From: Lewinellaceae bacterium
Lineage (GTDB): Bacteria; Bacteroidota; Bacteroidia; Chitinophagales; Saprospiraceae
Assembly (NCBI GenBank): GCA_020636045.1
Contig: JACJYP010000024.1
Coordinates: 1 to 21,090 of the forward strand
Reading direction: 5' to 3'
DNA: 21,090 nt
Part shown: in pieces, positions 1 to 7,491 of the stretch
Numbering within the stretch: the stretch's first letter is position 1
Layout of the letters: each line of letters starts with the position of its first letter
Made by a program: the position numbers and the translations under genes
Notes under the pieces: generated by a model
Databases searched by the model: none
What the model was told of the DNA's origin: nothing
Seen by the model: the letters and a program-made list of their open reading frames with translations, nothing else

Positions 1-67
1 AGCCTTTACGTCCGATGCCGAAATGCTGGCGCTCTGCACCGAGGCCGTCGATCTGCTGTCGGATTGA
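1..67 (+). CDS. C-terminal end of an unidentified protein (5' truncated)
   Basis: The frame starting at base 2 is open from the window edge and reads AFTSDAEMLALCTEAVDLLSD before a TGA at 65-67. Codon choice is GC-rich and like the neighbours, and the next gene begins 117 bp later on the same strand, so this is probably the tail of a real gene. Twenty-one residues are too few to assign a family and I do not recognise it. The other two forward frames give no convincing protein end here. Confidence 0.4.
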   Translation, partial: AFTSDAEMLALCTEAVDLLSD

Positions 68-76
68 ATTTTAATC

Positions 77-94
77 ACAACCCTGCGAGGTTGT
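77..94. repeat. Small hairpin between the partial gene and the giant gene
   Basis: ACAACC (77-82) pairs perfectly with GGTTGT (89-94) around a 6-nt loop, 10 bp after the upstream stop. There is no clear T-tract, so it could be a weak terminator. It could also be a degenerate relative of the AACCCC/GGGGTT hairpins found further into the window. Function not established. Confidence 0.4.
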
Positions 95-100
95 TTGAGT

Positions 101-129
101 TTGTCAAATGGAGCGAAAAATATCATTTG
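101..129 (+). promoter_or_regulatory. Possible promoter of the 2182-residue surface protein gene
   Basis: TTG at 101-103 and TATCATTTG at 121-129 resemble the Bacteroidota -33 (TTG) and -7 (TAnnTTTG) boxes. However, there is one extra base between TA and TTTG and the spacer is a little short. It lies 55 bp before the ATG at 185. A weak call from sequence resemblance only. Confidence 0.25.
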
Positions 130-184
130 TTGCCCATTATGATGAATTCAAACAGCCTCTGAAAGACAACTGAACTAATATCTT

Positions 185-3100
185 ATGAAAAGGCATTTTT
201 TTGCCGGCCTGTCTTCGGTAGTATGGCTGGTATGCAATTGTGCAGGTACCGTGTATGCACAATCGAACATTGCAATTCCGCATAACAGCGGCGCCATGAC
301 GCTTACCCTCGCGCCGCCGTCTGCCTGTTTTTACCAGTTTACCGACAATGGTGGCGTCGCCGGTACCTACGATGCGCTTTCCGGCGCCGGCTCGGTCATT
401 ACCTTCATGCCCTCCTCTCCGGGCAACAAGATCATCGCAGAATTTACCGCTTTTCACACGGAAGAAGGTTTTGACGGCCTGTTCGTATATGACGGCCCCG
501 ACGTCGATGCCCCGCAGATCGGTTCGGGCGCCCCGGCATTGCTCGGGCTTCCAAATCCGTTCTCAAACGGCGCGGGGGGCTGGCAGGGCAATTCCGCTCC
601 GTACAACATCGCGCCCAACACGGTGCGCGCGACGGCGTCGAACACTTCCGGCGCGCTGACATTCGCTTTCGACAGCGATCGCACGATTGCAAAAGGAGGC
701 TGGATCGCTTTGGTATCGGAAGTGCCCGGCAACGTGTGCTCCCTGCAGGCCGCCGGCCCGCTCACGGTGTCTGCAACGGCCGGCACTTGCGAGGCGGACG
801 TACAAACGGCTCCACCCGCCATCACACCGGGAGCATGCGCACAGATCCTTCAACTGAGTTATCAACTCGACGACGGGCCCGTGGTAGTGGTTCCGACGCC
901 GGCGCCTCCGGTCGTTGCGATCGACGGGGTGCCCGTGGGACTGCACGCGATCACCTGGCGCCTGACGGCCCCCTGCGTCGGCAGCCTTGCGGCGAGCACG
1001 ACACAACTGCTGACTGTGAACGATGTCACACCGCCGCACATACAGGCGCCGGCAAACGTCACCTTAAGCCTGGGCGCGGGTCAGTGCTCGGCGAAATACC
1101 TCTATACAGTGGAGGCGGCGGACGATTGCAATATGCTGCCGGAACACACCCTGGAGACGCCCGTCGACTTTAACAACGGCGCTGCGGGGATCATGTTCGA
1201 TGTGAAGAACATCCACGACAGGCCCCTTGCAATTTCTGCATTCGGGCCCGTGCTGGACCCCGGCGCCTGGCCGATAGAGGTGTATGTCACGGCTACGGCA
1301 AATACGTGGCAGGGATACGAAGACGCGCCCACGGCCTGGCGCCTGCTGGGCACGCGCAAGGTTATTTCGGATCAGGCGAATGCGGGTACGCCGCTGACGG
1401 ATTTCAGTCTGGTGCTGCAGCCGGGGGAATCGCGCGGTATTTATATTACGAGCGCAAGCGGCGCGCCGCTGCGATGCACGGGTACCGGGGCAGGCGTGCA
1501 GCGAAAAAATGACGACGGGGTATTGGAGATCGCTTCCACGCCGGGAGCGTCCAAAGGGTATCCGTTCGCAGAAACCGGTTTTTCTAGGGCATTTAACGGG
1601 TTCATAAAATACAAAACCTCCGATGCGGAGCCGGTCATGGTTTCCGGATTGCCGTCCGGCGCGGAATTTCCGCAGGGCGTCACGAATAACGTTTTTGTGG
1701 TCACCGACCAGTCGGGGAACAGCGCAACGGCTTCTTTTTCGGTAACGGTGCAGTCGTTTCCCGATGCCGTGAGCACGCTCATTTGCGCCGGCATGGTAAA
1801 TGCTTCGCTGGGGCCCGCGTGCGCGACCACTTTGCAGGCCGACGATATTTTGCTGGGCGGGCCGTACGCCTGTTTCGATCATTATATCGTCGAGATCGAC
1901 AAGATCCCGCCTTACAACGACGGCCCCTGGGTGGCGCCGAACCTGGGCGGAGCGGATATCGGCAAAACCTACGGCGTACGCGTAAAAGACCCTTCAAACA
2001 ATAACTTTTGCCTGGGATCGGTACTGGTCGAGGACAAACTGCCGCCGGTGCTGGAATGCAAGACGGTCGACCTGCCCTGTAATTTCAACGCCGACCCGAC
2101 CATAAGCGCTCCGGCGACCAGGACGGACGAGTTTGAAAGTTCGGCATCGCTGCCGTTGAAAGTGTATGACTTTCAGTCGCTCACGCTTGAGGTGCCGGTA
2201 TCGCTGCCCGACGATGCGGTCGTCGAAGATGTCGATCTCTACGTCCGCATAGACGGCGATGTATTCAATAAAAACCTGCAACTCGAACTGGAAAGCCCCT
2301 CCGGGACCAAAATACGCGTTTGGGACCAGGCAACCGGATGCGCTGCCGGCCCGCTATGGGCGTACTTCGACGATGAGGGCAGCAACAATGGCGATTGCAG
2401 TCAATTCACCACCAAAAAAAGGGTGCGCATTCCTTTTGGGGCAGGCGCCGAATTGGGCGCGTTCGACGGCGAGCCGGCAAAAGGGAACTGGAAACTGCAT
2501 GTGCGGGACCTGAACGGTTTCGGCGATGCGGCCACGGTATCGGAGATGTCGCTCTCGCTTCGTTATCACGCATCTTTTTCGGCGGGTTTCCCGAATGGCC
2601 TGCAGTTTCCGGGGCAGATCACGCAGTATTCGCCGACCGGTTTTGTAGTGCCGGCGCCCCTGCTCGACGGGTGCAGCGACGTGACCCTCAACTATTCCGA
2701 CGAAACGGTCAGCCAGCCCTGTTCTACCGGACTTACCGCAATTATTTTGCGTACCTGGACGGCGCGCGATGCCAGCAATAATATGGCGAGTTGCGTGCAG
2801 ACCATCCGCATGCTGCGCCCCGGATTGACAGATGTGGTGCTGCCGCCCCAGTACAATGAGATCGACGCGCCGGCATTCGGATGCGGCACGCCCTATCCGA
2901 CGCCCGTCTGGATCGAAGGCCAGGGCTTGCAGGGAGCGCCGCGCGTATTCGGAAAGGCCGCCGGTTGTTCGATCAACTGGTCGTACGACGATATGGTCGT
3001 GGACGTTTGTCAAGGCTCGTACACCATCAACCGCAGCTGGCTGATCGTGGATGCCTGCACCTCGCAGTCCATGCAGGCGATGCAACTGATCAAGGTGCTC

Positions 3101-6100
3101 GACAAGCAGGGCCCCGCGATCAATTGCCCGGCCAACCTGACCGTGTCGACAGGCCTGTATAATTGCTGCGCGACGCCGGACCTGCCCGATGCCGTCGTGG
3201 AAGACGCCTGCTCGTTCATCCAGAGCGCCAGCGCCAAAGTGGTGGTGTTCAACCAGTATTCGGGCGATACGACGCAGGTGATCAATATCAACGGCAGCCT
3301 GAGCAATTTTCCGGGAAACAACACCTCCGATCCGGATACCCTCGCGGCATTCGGGGTGACGCCGTGTTTGCCCCTGGGCACACACCATGTTTACTATAAA
3401 CTGGAAGACGGCTGCGGGAACGCCAAGACCTGCAATTTCCAGTTGTCGGTGCGCGACTACACGCCGCCCGTAGCGCAGGGGCACAGCCAAACCGTCGTGT
3501 CGCTGAATGCCGACGATCCGGATGATTGCTACGAGCCCAACGCTGCGGGCACCCGCTTTGCGGGGGTGAGCACCATTTCGGCGGCTTCGATCGATCAGGG
3601 CTCTTACGACAACTGCGGCTTTGTGAAGTTTACGGTCAGGCGCGTGCCTCCGTATTCGGACTGCATCGAATCGCTGAACCACGAAAACGGCGGTCCGCCC
3701 TGCCAGGATGGATTCCCCGATGCCGTCAGCGAATTCGCGCGCGCAACGGGAGAATCGGATTCCATCAAATTTTACTGCTGCGAGGCCGGCACGACGCAAA
3801 CGCTTGCGTTCCGCTGCTACCAGATCGATGCCCTCGGAAATCTCAGCCTGGGCGCGAACGGCCAGCCTTTGTTCAACGAAACGCTGGTGCAGGTGGTCGT
3901 GCAGGACAAACTTTCTCCGGGTTGTCAGGCGCCGCCCGACCTGACGGTGGCCTGCGAAACCTTCGACCCGGACCTGATGAACTACGGCATGCCCCAACTG
4001 CTCGACAACTGCTGCCTCGATACGACAAAACAATACCACAGCCAGGCGGGCCTGACCCACACCGTCGACTACAGCCAGTTCGATTCGCTGTGCGGGCGCG
4101 GCGCCTTGCTGCGTACGTTCAGGGTGTACGATTGCCAGGGGCAGACCAGTTCCTGCAGCCAGACCGTCACCGTCACCCAGAATCTCGATTATGCGATCAG
4201 GTTTCCCGATGACGTCATCGTGGAGTTTTGCGACTCAAGCGGGGTGTACGGCAAACCGGTGCTGTCGGGCCAGGCCTGCGAACTGTTCGCCGTGTCTTTT
4301 ACCGATGTGGTATTCAACGTAGTGACCGACGGTTGTTACGAAATAGAACGAACCTGGCGCGTCAAAGACCTGTGCAATTCGCTGCCCGGCGGAAACTGCA
4401 TCAAGATCCCGAACCCGACGCCCGTACTGCCGGCCAATTCGCCGGAAAACCTCACGGGGCCCATCGTCGCGCCGCCGGGCATGCCGGCGCCCTGGAACGC
4501 CACCATCACCAAGATCACCCCCGATGCGCAGCAATTGACGGATTACAGCATCTACTGGGAGCCCTCGATCAGTTGCTATGAATACAAACAGGTGATCCGG
4601 GTGATCGACAAGCAGGCGCCCGTGCTCGAATCCATCCCCGACACCACCCTGATCGTCAAGGATCAGAGCCTGAACCTCAACGACCTGTGGAATGAAACAT
4701 ACTGGTACGACGACGCGACCGATATTCACGACCTCGGGGAAGGCCCGTCGGGGCTCACGGCCGTGGCCTACGACCTGTGTTCGGGTACCAACGTGGACAT
4801 CCGCTTTTTGCTGTTCCTCGATCTCGACGGCGACGGCAGTCAGGAGACGGTGGTGAACAGCGCCAGCCTGCCCGGCTATAACAACGTGCAATTCGGCAAT
4901 GCCGCAAATCCTAATTACAGCGGCGGCGAATCGCGCGCCTTTGACGAGCGGGCCGTGCCGGCCAATGAGAAATACGGGTTTGCCTTGCAGACAGCCGTCA
5001 CCGGAAACAAAAAAACGGCGACCGTTTGCTGGAATACGCAAGCCCAGCCCAATGATTACAAAACACCCGAACTGCCATACGGGAAACACCGGATCAGGTG
5101 GATCCTTTCCGACGGCTGCGGCAACGAATCCTATCGCGAGCATGCTTTCGAGGTAAAAGACAGCAAGGCGCCTACTGTCGTCTGCCTGAACGGTCTGAGT
5201 GTAAATATTGCGTCCCAGCAATCGGTGAATCTGTGGGCGACCGACTTCCTGAACTACGCAGAAGACAATTACACGCCGCCCACTTCATTCAACGCTACGC
5301 CCAACCTTTTGCAATTCGCGATTCGCAAATCAGGTCAGGGCGCCGGATTCCCGGCAGATACGCTCGGCAATCCGATAAACGGCATATCGTATTCATGCGA
5401 CGAGATCGGGGTGCAAGAAGTGGAACTGTGGGCAATGGACCTCGACGGCAATGCCGGGTATTGCAGCACTTTTGTCGAAATACAGGACAATGACGGCTTG
5501 TGTACGCCCGATTCCTATATCACGGTGGCCGGCGCGCTGAAAACGGAAACGGGCGACGGCGTGGAAGATGCCCTTGTCAACATACAGGCCAATGCGCTCA
5601 ATATGACCGCTTATTCCGACGACCAGGGGCAGTATACGTTTGCCAACCAGGTGCCGCTGGGGTCGGATTATACGATAACGCCCGTCAAAGACGATAACCC
5701 GCTCAACGGGGTGTCGACATACGACCTGGTGCTGATCTCGAAGCATATCATCGGCCTCGAACCCCTGAACAGCCCTTACAAAATGATCGCGGCGGATGCG
5801 AACAGGTCGAACTCGATCACGACGTTCGATATCGTGGAACTGCGAAAACTGATCCTCGGGATTTACAACGAGTTGCCGGGCAATACCTCCTGGCGGTTTG
5901 TCGACAAGGATTTCATTTTTTCACAATCCACGAACCCGTTTGTGGATACCATTCCCGAATTGATACAGGTGCCCGGAGCCATGAATGATTTGTTATCCGG
6001 CGACTTTGTAGGGGTAAAAGTGGGTGACGTGAACGGCACGGCGGTCGCCAATGCGCTGGTCAGCGCGGATGACCGCACAGCCGGTACGCTCCTGTTCGAT

Positions 6101-6733
6101 CTGGAGGATCGGAATGTGAGAGCAGGCGAAGTATTTGAAGTGCGGTTCAAGGCTGCAGAGGCCGTGCAGGGGTTTCAATTCACGCTGGTCATCGATGGTC
6201 TGGAAGTGGCGGGCATTGAGGAAGGAGACAGGGTAGGGGCCGATAATTTCGGCGTATTTGCCGACGCGCTCACCGTCTCCATTGACGGAGCCGATGCGTT
6301 CGCGGTGAATTTCCGCGCTAAAAAGCCCGGCCGGCTCAGTGATATGCTGAAGTTGTCGGGCCACATCACGCGGGCCGAAGCATATTTACCTGCCGAAGCC
6401 CCGGAGAAGGCAAGTACTCTCGGGATCGCCCTGCGTTTCAGGGATCAACACGGCACGACCGTTTCAGGCATGGGCTTCGAGTTGTACCAAAACCAGCCGA
6501 ACCCATTCGTACATAAAACCCTGATCGGTTTTCATCTGCCGGAGGCAACGGAAGCGACCCTGACCGTCTTCGACGAAACGGGTCGGGTGCTGTTTATGCA
6601 AAAAGGTGAATATGGCAACGGTTACAATGCCGTGAATATCGACCGCCCTTTGCTGAATGCGACGGGTGTGATGTATTACAAACTGGAAACGGCTACCGAC
6701 GTGGCCACCCGGAAGATGATCGTTGTGAAATAA
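185..6733 (+). CDS. Giant secreted multidomain surface protein with CUB, HYR, P-domain, dockerin-like, cohesin-like and T9SS sorting domains
   Basis: 2182 residues. Signal peptide 1-25 (hydrophobic core, VYA cleavage, then QS). A CUB-like domain spans about 40-181 (GFDGLFVYDGPD motif). Cys-rich HYR-type beta-sandwich modules follow, each opening with a PP/AP-x-(I/V) strand and ending in a Gly-Asn turn (DQSGNSATASF). The first HYR module is split by an unidentified segment at about 317-479. A proprotein-convertase P-domain lies at about 650-795. A Ca-loop-like DLDGDGSQE is near 1546. A carboxypeptidase-regulatory-like fold (1778-1835) is followed by two 12-residue dockerin-like loops (1836-1847, 1871-1882), a cohesin-like segment (1966-2072) and a type A T9SS sorting domain (2097-2182, YQNQPNPF...GVMYYKLE...RKMIVVK). 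The protein is therefore expected to be exported by Sec, carried by T9SS and attached to the surface. Adhesion or matrix formation is inferred. It is a collinear paralogue of the protein encoded at 10160-14800. Confidence 0.93.
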   Translation: MKRHFFAGLSSVVWLVCNCAGTVYAQSNIAIPHNSGAMTLTLAPPSACFYQFTDNGGVAGTYDALSGAGSVITFMPSSPGNKIIAEFTAFHTEEGFDGLFVYDGPDVDAPQIGSGAPALLGLPNPFSNGAGGWQGNSAPYNIAPNTVRATASNTSGALTFAFDSDRTIAKGGWIALVSEVPGNVCSLQAAGPLTVSATAGTCEADVQTAPPAITPGACAQILQLSYQLDDGPVVVVPTPAPPVVAIDGVPVGLHAITWRLTAPCVGSLAASTTQLLTVNDVTPPHIQAPANVTLSLGAGQCSAKYLYTVEAADDCNMLPEHTLETPVDFNNGAAGIMFDVKNIHDRPLAISAFGPVLDPGAWPIEVYVTATANTWQGYEDAPTAWRLLGTRKVISDQANAGTPLTDFSLVLQPGESRGIYITSASGAPLRCTGTGAGVQRKNDDGVLEIASTPGASKGYPFAETGFSRAFNGFIKYKTSDAEPVMVSGLPSGAEFPQGVTNNVFVVTDQSGNSATASFSVTVQSFPDAVSTLICAGMVNASLGPACATTLQADDILLGGPYACFDHYIVEIDKIPPYNDGPWVAPNLGGADIGKTYGVRVKDPSNNNFCLGSVLVEDKLPPVLECKTVDLPCNFNADPTISAPATRTDEFESSASLPLKVYDFQSLTLEVPVSLPDDAVVEDVDLYVRIDGDVFNKNLQLELESPSGTKIRVWDQATGCAAGPLWAYFDDEGSNNGDCSQFTTKKRVRIPFGAGAELGAFDGEPAKGNWKLHVRDLNGFGDAATVSEMSLSLRYHASFSAGFPNGLQFPGQITQYSPTGFVVPAPLLDGCSDVTLNYSDETVSQPCSTGLTAIILRTWTARDASNNMASCVQTIRMLRPGLTDVVLPPQYNEIDAPAFGCGTPYPTPVWIEGQGLQGAPRVFGKAAGCSINWSYDDMVVDVCQGSYTINRSWLIVDACTSQSMQAMQLIKVLDKQGPAINCPANLTVSTGLYNCCATPDLPDAVVEDACSFIQSASAKVVVFNQYSGDTTQVININGSLSNFPGNNTSDPDTLAAFGVTPCLPLGTHHVYYKLEDGCGNAKTCNFQLSVRDYTPPVAQGHSQTVVSLNADDPDDCYEPNAAGTRFAGVSTISAASIDQGSYDNCGFVKFTVRRVPPYSDCIESLNHENGGPPCQDGFPDAVSEFARATGESDSIKFYCCEAGTTQTLAFRCYQIDALGNLSLGANGQPLFNETLVQVVVQDKLSPGCQAPPDLTVACETFDPDLMNYGMPQLLDNCCLDTTKQYHSQAGLTHTVDYSQFDSLCGRGALLRTFRVYDCQGQTSSCSQTVTVTQNLDYAIRFPDDVIVEFCDSSGVYGKPVLSGQACELFAVSFTDVVFNVVTDGCYEIERTWRVKDLCNSLPGGNCIKIPNPTPVLPANSPENLTGPIVAPPGMPAPWNATITKITPDAQQLTDYSIYWEPSISCYEYKQVIRVIDKQAPVLESIPDTTLIVKDQSLNLNDLWNETYWYDDATDIHDLGEGPSGLTAVAYDLCSGTNVDIRFLLFLDLDGDGSQETVVNSASLPGYNNVQFGNAANPNYSGGESRAFDERAVPANEKYGFALQTAVTGNKKTATVCWNTQAQPNDYKTPELPYGKHRIRWILSDGCGNESYREHAFEVKDSKAPTVVCLNGLSVNIASQQSVNLWATDFLNYAEDNYTPPTSFNATPNLLQFAIRKSGQGAGFPADTLGNPINGISYSCDEIGVQEVELWAMDLDGNAGYCSTFVEIQDNDGLCTPDSYITVAGALKTETGDGVEDALVNIQANALNMTAYSDDQGQYTFANQVPLGSDYTITPVKDDNPLNGVSTYDLVLISKHIIGLEPLNSPYKMIAADANRSNSITTFDIVELRKLILGIYNELPGNTSWRFVDKDFIFSQSTNPFVDTIPELIQVPGAMNDLLSGDFVGVKVGDVNGTAVANALVSADDRTAGTLLFDLEDRNVRAGEVFEVRFKAAEAVQGFQFTLVIDGLEVAGIEEGDRVGADNFGVFADALTVSIDGADAFAVNFRAKKPGRLSDMLKLSGHITRAEAYLPAEAPEKASTLGIALRFRDQHGTTVSGMGFELYQNQPNPFVHKTLIGFHLPEATEATLTVFDETGRVLFMQKGEYGNGYNAVNIDRPLLNATGVMYYKLETATDVATRKMIVVK

Positions 6734-6770
6734 GGGGAGGTGTATTTTGGTGCATGATACATGAGGTATC

Positions 6771-6790
6771 CCGAAGTTTTTCAATATTGG
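6771..6790 (+). repeat. Solo left-end fragment of the 190-bp hairpin element
   Basis: CCGAAGTTTTTCAATATTGG matches the left ends of the two full elements at 9940 and 19472 at 17 of 20 positions against the first. The rest of the element is absent. Like the full copies, it sits shortly after the stop codon of a gene (38 bp after the stop at 6733). It could also be a chance AT-rich match. Confidence 0.4.
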
Positions 6791-6864
6791 GTCGTCACGC
6801 GTCAAAGCGTGTGTGTCTGGCAAGTAGTTGTTAGTCAGGGATTTGCGTGAATAGTAAAAAGGGG

Positions 6865-6962
6865 CTATCCGCATAGCGCACCACAATGTTCATTCCCGTT
6901 AGGGAATGCCTGTTTATAGCATACGTGTAATCATCTCGTATGAACCCCGTCAGGGGTTTCCT
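6865..6962 (-). repeat. Composite two-hairpin element, copy 1 (reverse orientation)
   Basis: Read on the minus strand it gives AGGAAACCCC-TGAC-GGGGTT (hairpin 1, AACCCC/GGGGTT), a spacer, CTATAAAC (6912-6919), four bases, hairpin 2 (CATTCCC at 6891-6897 with GGGAATG at 6902-6908, 7 bp, loop of 4), and a tail ATGCGGATAG (6865-6874). All four parts recur in the same order in copies 2 and 3. It forms an inverted pair with copy 2, 23 bp away. No open reading frame. A REP-like mobile repeat or a structured transcript element are both possible. Confidence 0.8.
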
Positions 6963-6985
6963 TTGGTATTCACCTTAAAAAAGCC

Positions 6986-7093
6986 AGGAAACCCCTGCCG
7001 GGGTTGATATAATTGGGCGGTGGTCCCTGTCTATAAACGGGAATTCCCTAACGGGAATATGCGTGTGTTGCCCGGGGTTTAATATGCGGATAG
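6986..7093 (+). repeat. Composite two-hairpin element, copy 2
   Basis: AGGAAACCCC starts at 6986. Hairpin 1 is AACCCC (6990-6995) with GGGGTT (7000-7005). CTATAAAC is at 7031-7038. Four bases later hairpin 2 is ATTCCC (7043-7048) with GGGAAT (7053-7058). The conserved tail ATATGCGGATAG lies at 7082-7093. The spacing from hairpin 2 to the tail is 23 bases, exactly as in copy 3. It is oriented opposite to copy 1 and the same way as copy 3. Confidence 0.8.
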
Positions 7094-7130
7094 ATATCTA
7101 ATAAAACATTGTTTTCAAACCATCTAACCC

Positions 7131-7256
7131 AAGTTGAATTGGTAGCGCGGCGTTTACGCCGCCCGGGTCGAGGCCATTCATGGCCGTAATGCGCGACAGT
7201 CGGCCATAAATGACCTCCAACAAGGCGGCGTAAACGCCGCGCTACCGGCACAACTT
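7131..7256. repeat. 126-bp long hairpin (REPIN-like inverted repeat)
   Basis: A perfect 23-bp inverted repeat at 7141-7163 and 7224-7246 (outer sequence GGTAGCGCGGCG / CGCCGCGCTACC) encloses a second arm pair, 7170-7185 with 7202-7217 (14 of 16 pairs). It is flanked by AAGTTG (7131-7136) and CAACTT (7251-7256). All interruptions are the same length on both sides (4 and 6 nt), and the terminal loop is 16 nt. Each outer arm also folds on itself as GCGGCG-TTTA-CGCCGC. Two REP-type hairpins in inverted orientation is the organisation called REPIN; mobilisation by a RAYT-type transposase would be inference, since none is encoded in the window. Confidence 0.85.
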
Positions 7257-7468
7257 AGAGATAAACGCTTGAACATCAATATCTTATTGCCCGAACAAAT
7301 CGCTGATCAAGAACCGTTTGCCAAATATCAACTTTTCAACGGGTGACGCCCCCCAGGCCCATCCTAAAAGTAATATGTATTTCTCTACGCATACCGGTCA
7401 GCACTCCCCGTTTACTCGAAAACCCGCGGCATAAATGCGATGTTCATCGCTGCATTCCTGCCGATCCC

Positions 7469-7476
7469 TATTTTTG
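7469..7476 (+). promoter_or_regulatory. Candidate -7 box for pbpC
   Basis: TATTTTTG fits the Bacteroidota -7 consensus TAnnTTTG exactly. It sits 15 bp before the pbpC ATG, implying a very short leader. No good TTG is found 19-21 bp upstream (only GTTC near 7442-7445), so the call rests on one box. Confidence 0.4.
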
Positions 7477-7491
7477 GGGTAAAATTGCCGC

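Larger units (their letters stand above)
6734..7491. other. 758-bp intergenic stretch filled with inverted repeats
   Basis: No convincing protein-coding gene lies here; short open frames overlap palindromes. In order it holds: a 20-bp fragment of the 190-bp element (6771-6790), a small CACGC/GCGTG hairpin (6796-6811), two head-to-head copies of the CTATAAAC two-hairpin element (6865-7093), a 126-bp near-perfect inverted repeat (7131-7256), and about 210 bp without visible structure leading to the pbpC promoter. The individual parts are listed separately. Confidence 0.85.

Noticed and set aside
2354..4060. Minus-strand open frame of 568 codons inside the first giant gene
   Set aside because: It is fully antisense to a clearly coding gene with HYR modules. 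The translated sequence is low-complexity, rich in Arg/His/Val, and has no family motif. GC-rich codon bias explains the long antisense frame.
4235..5221. Minus-strand open frame of 328 codons
   Set aside because: Another antisense shadow within the first giant gene; no motif, promoter or neighbour supports it.
7048..7251. Minus-strand 67-codon open frame
   Set aside because: Almost entirely inside the 126-bp inverted repeat and the end of a composite element, so it is a by-product of the repeats.
6865..7256. CRISPR array
   Set aside because: Repeats are few, mostly inverted, of different types and not regularly spaced with unique spacers; no cas gene is present.
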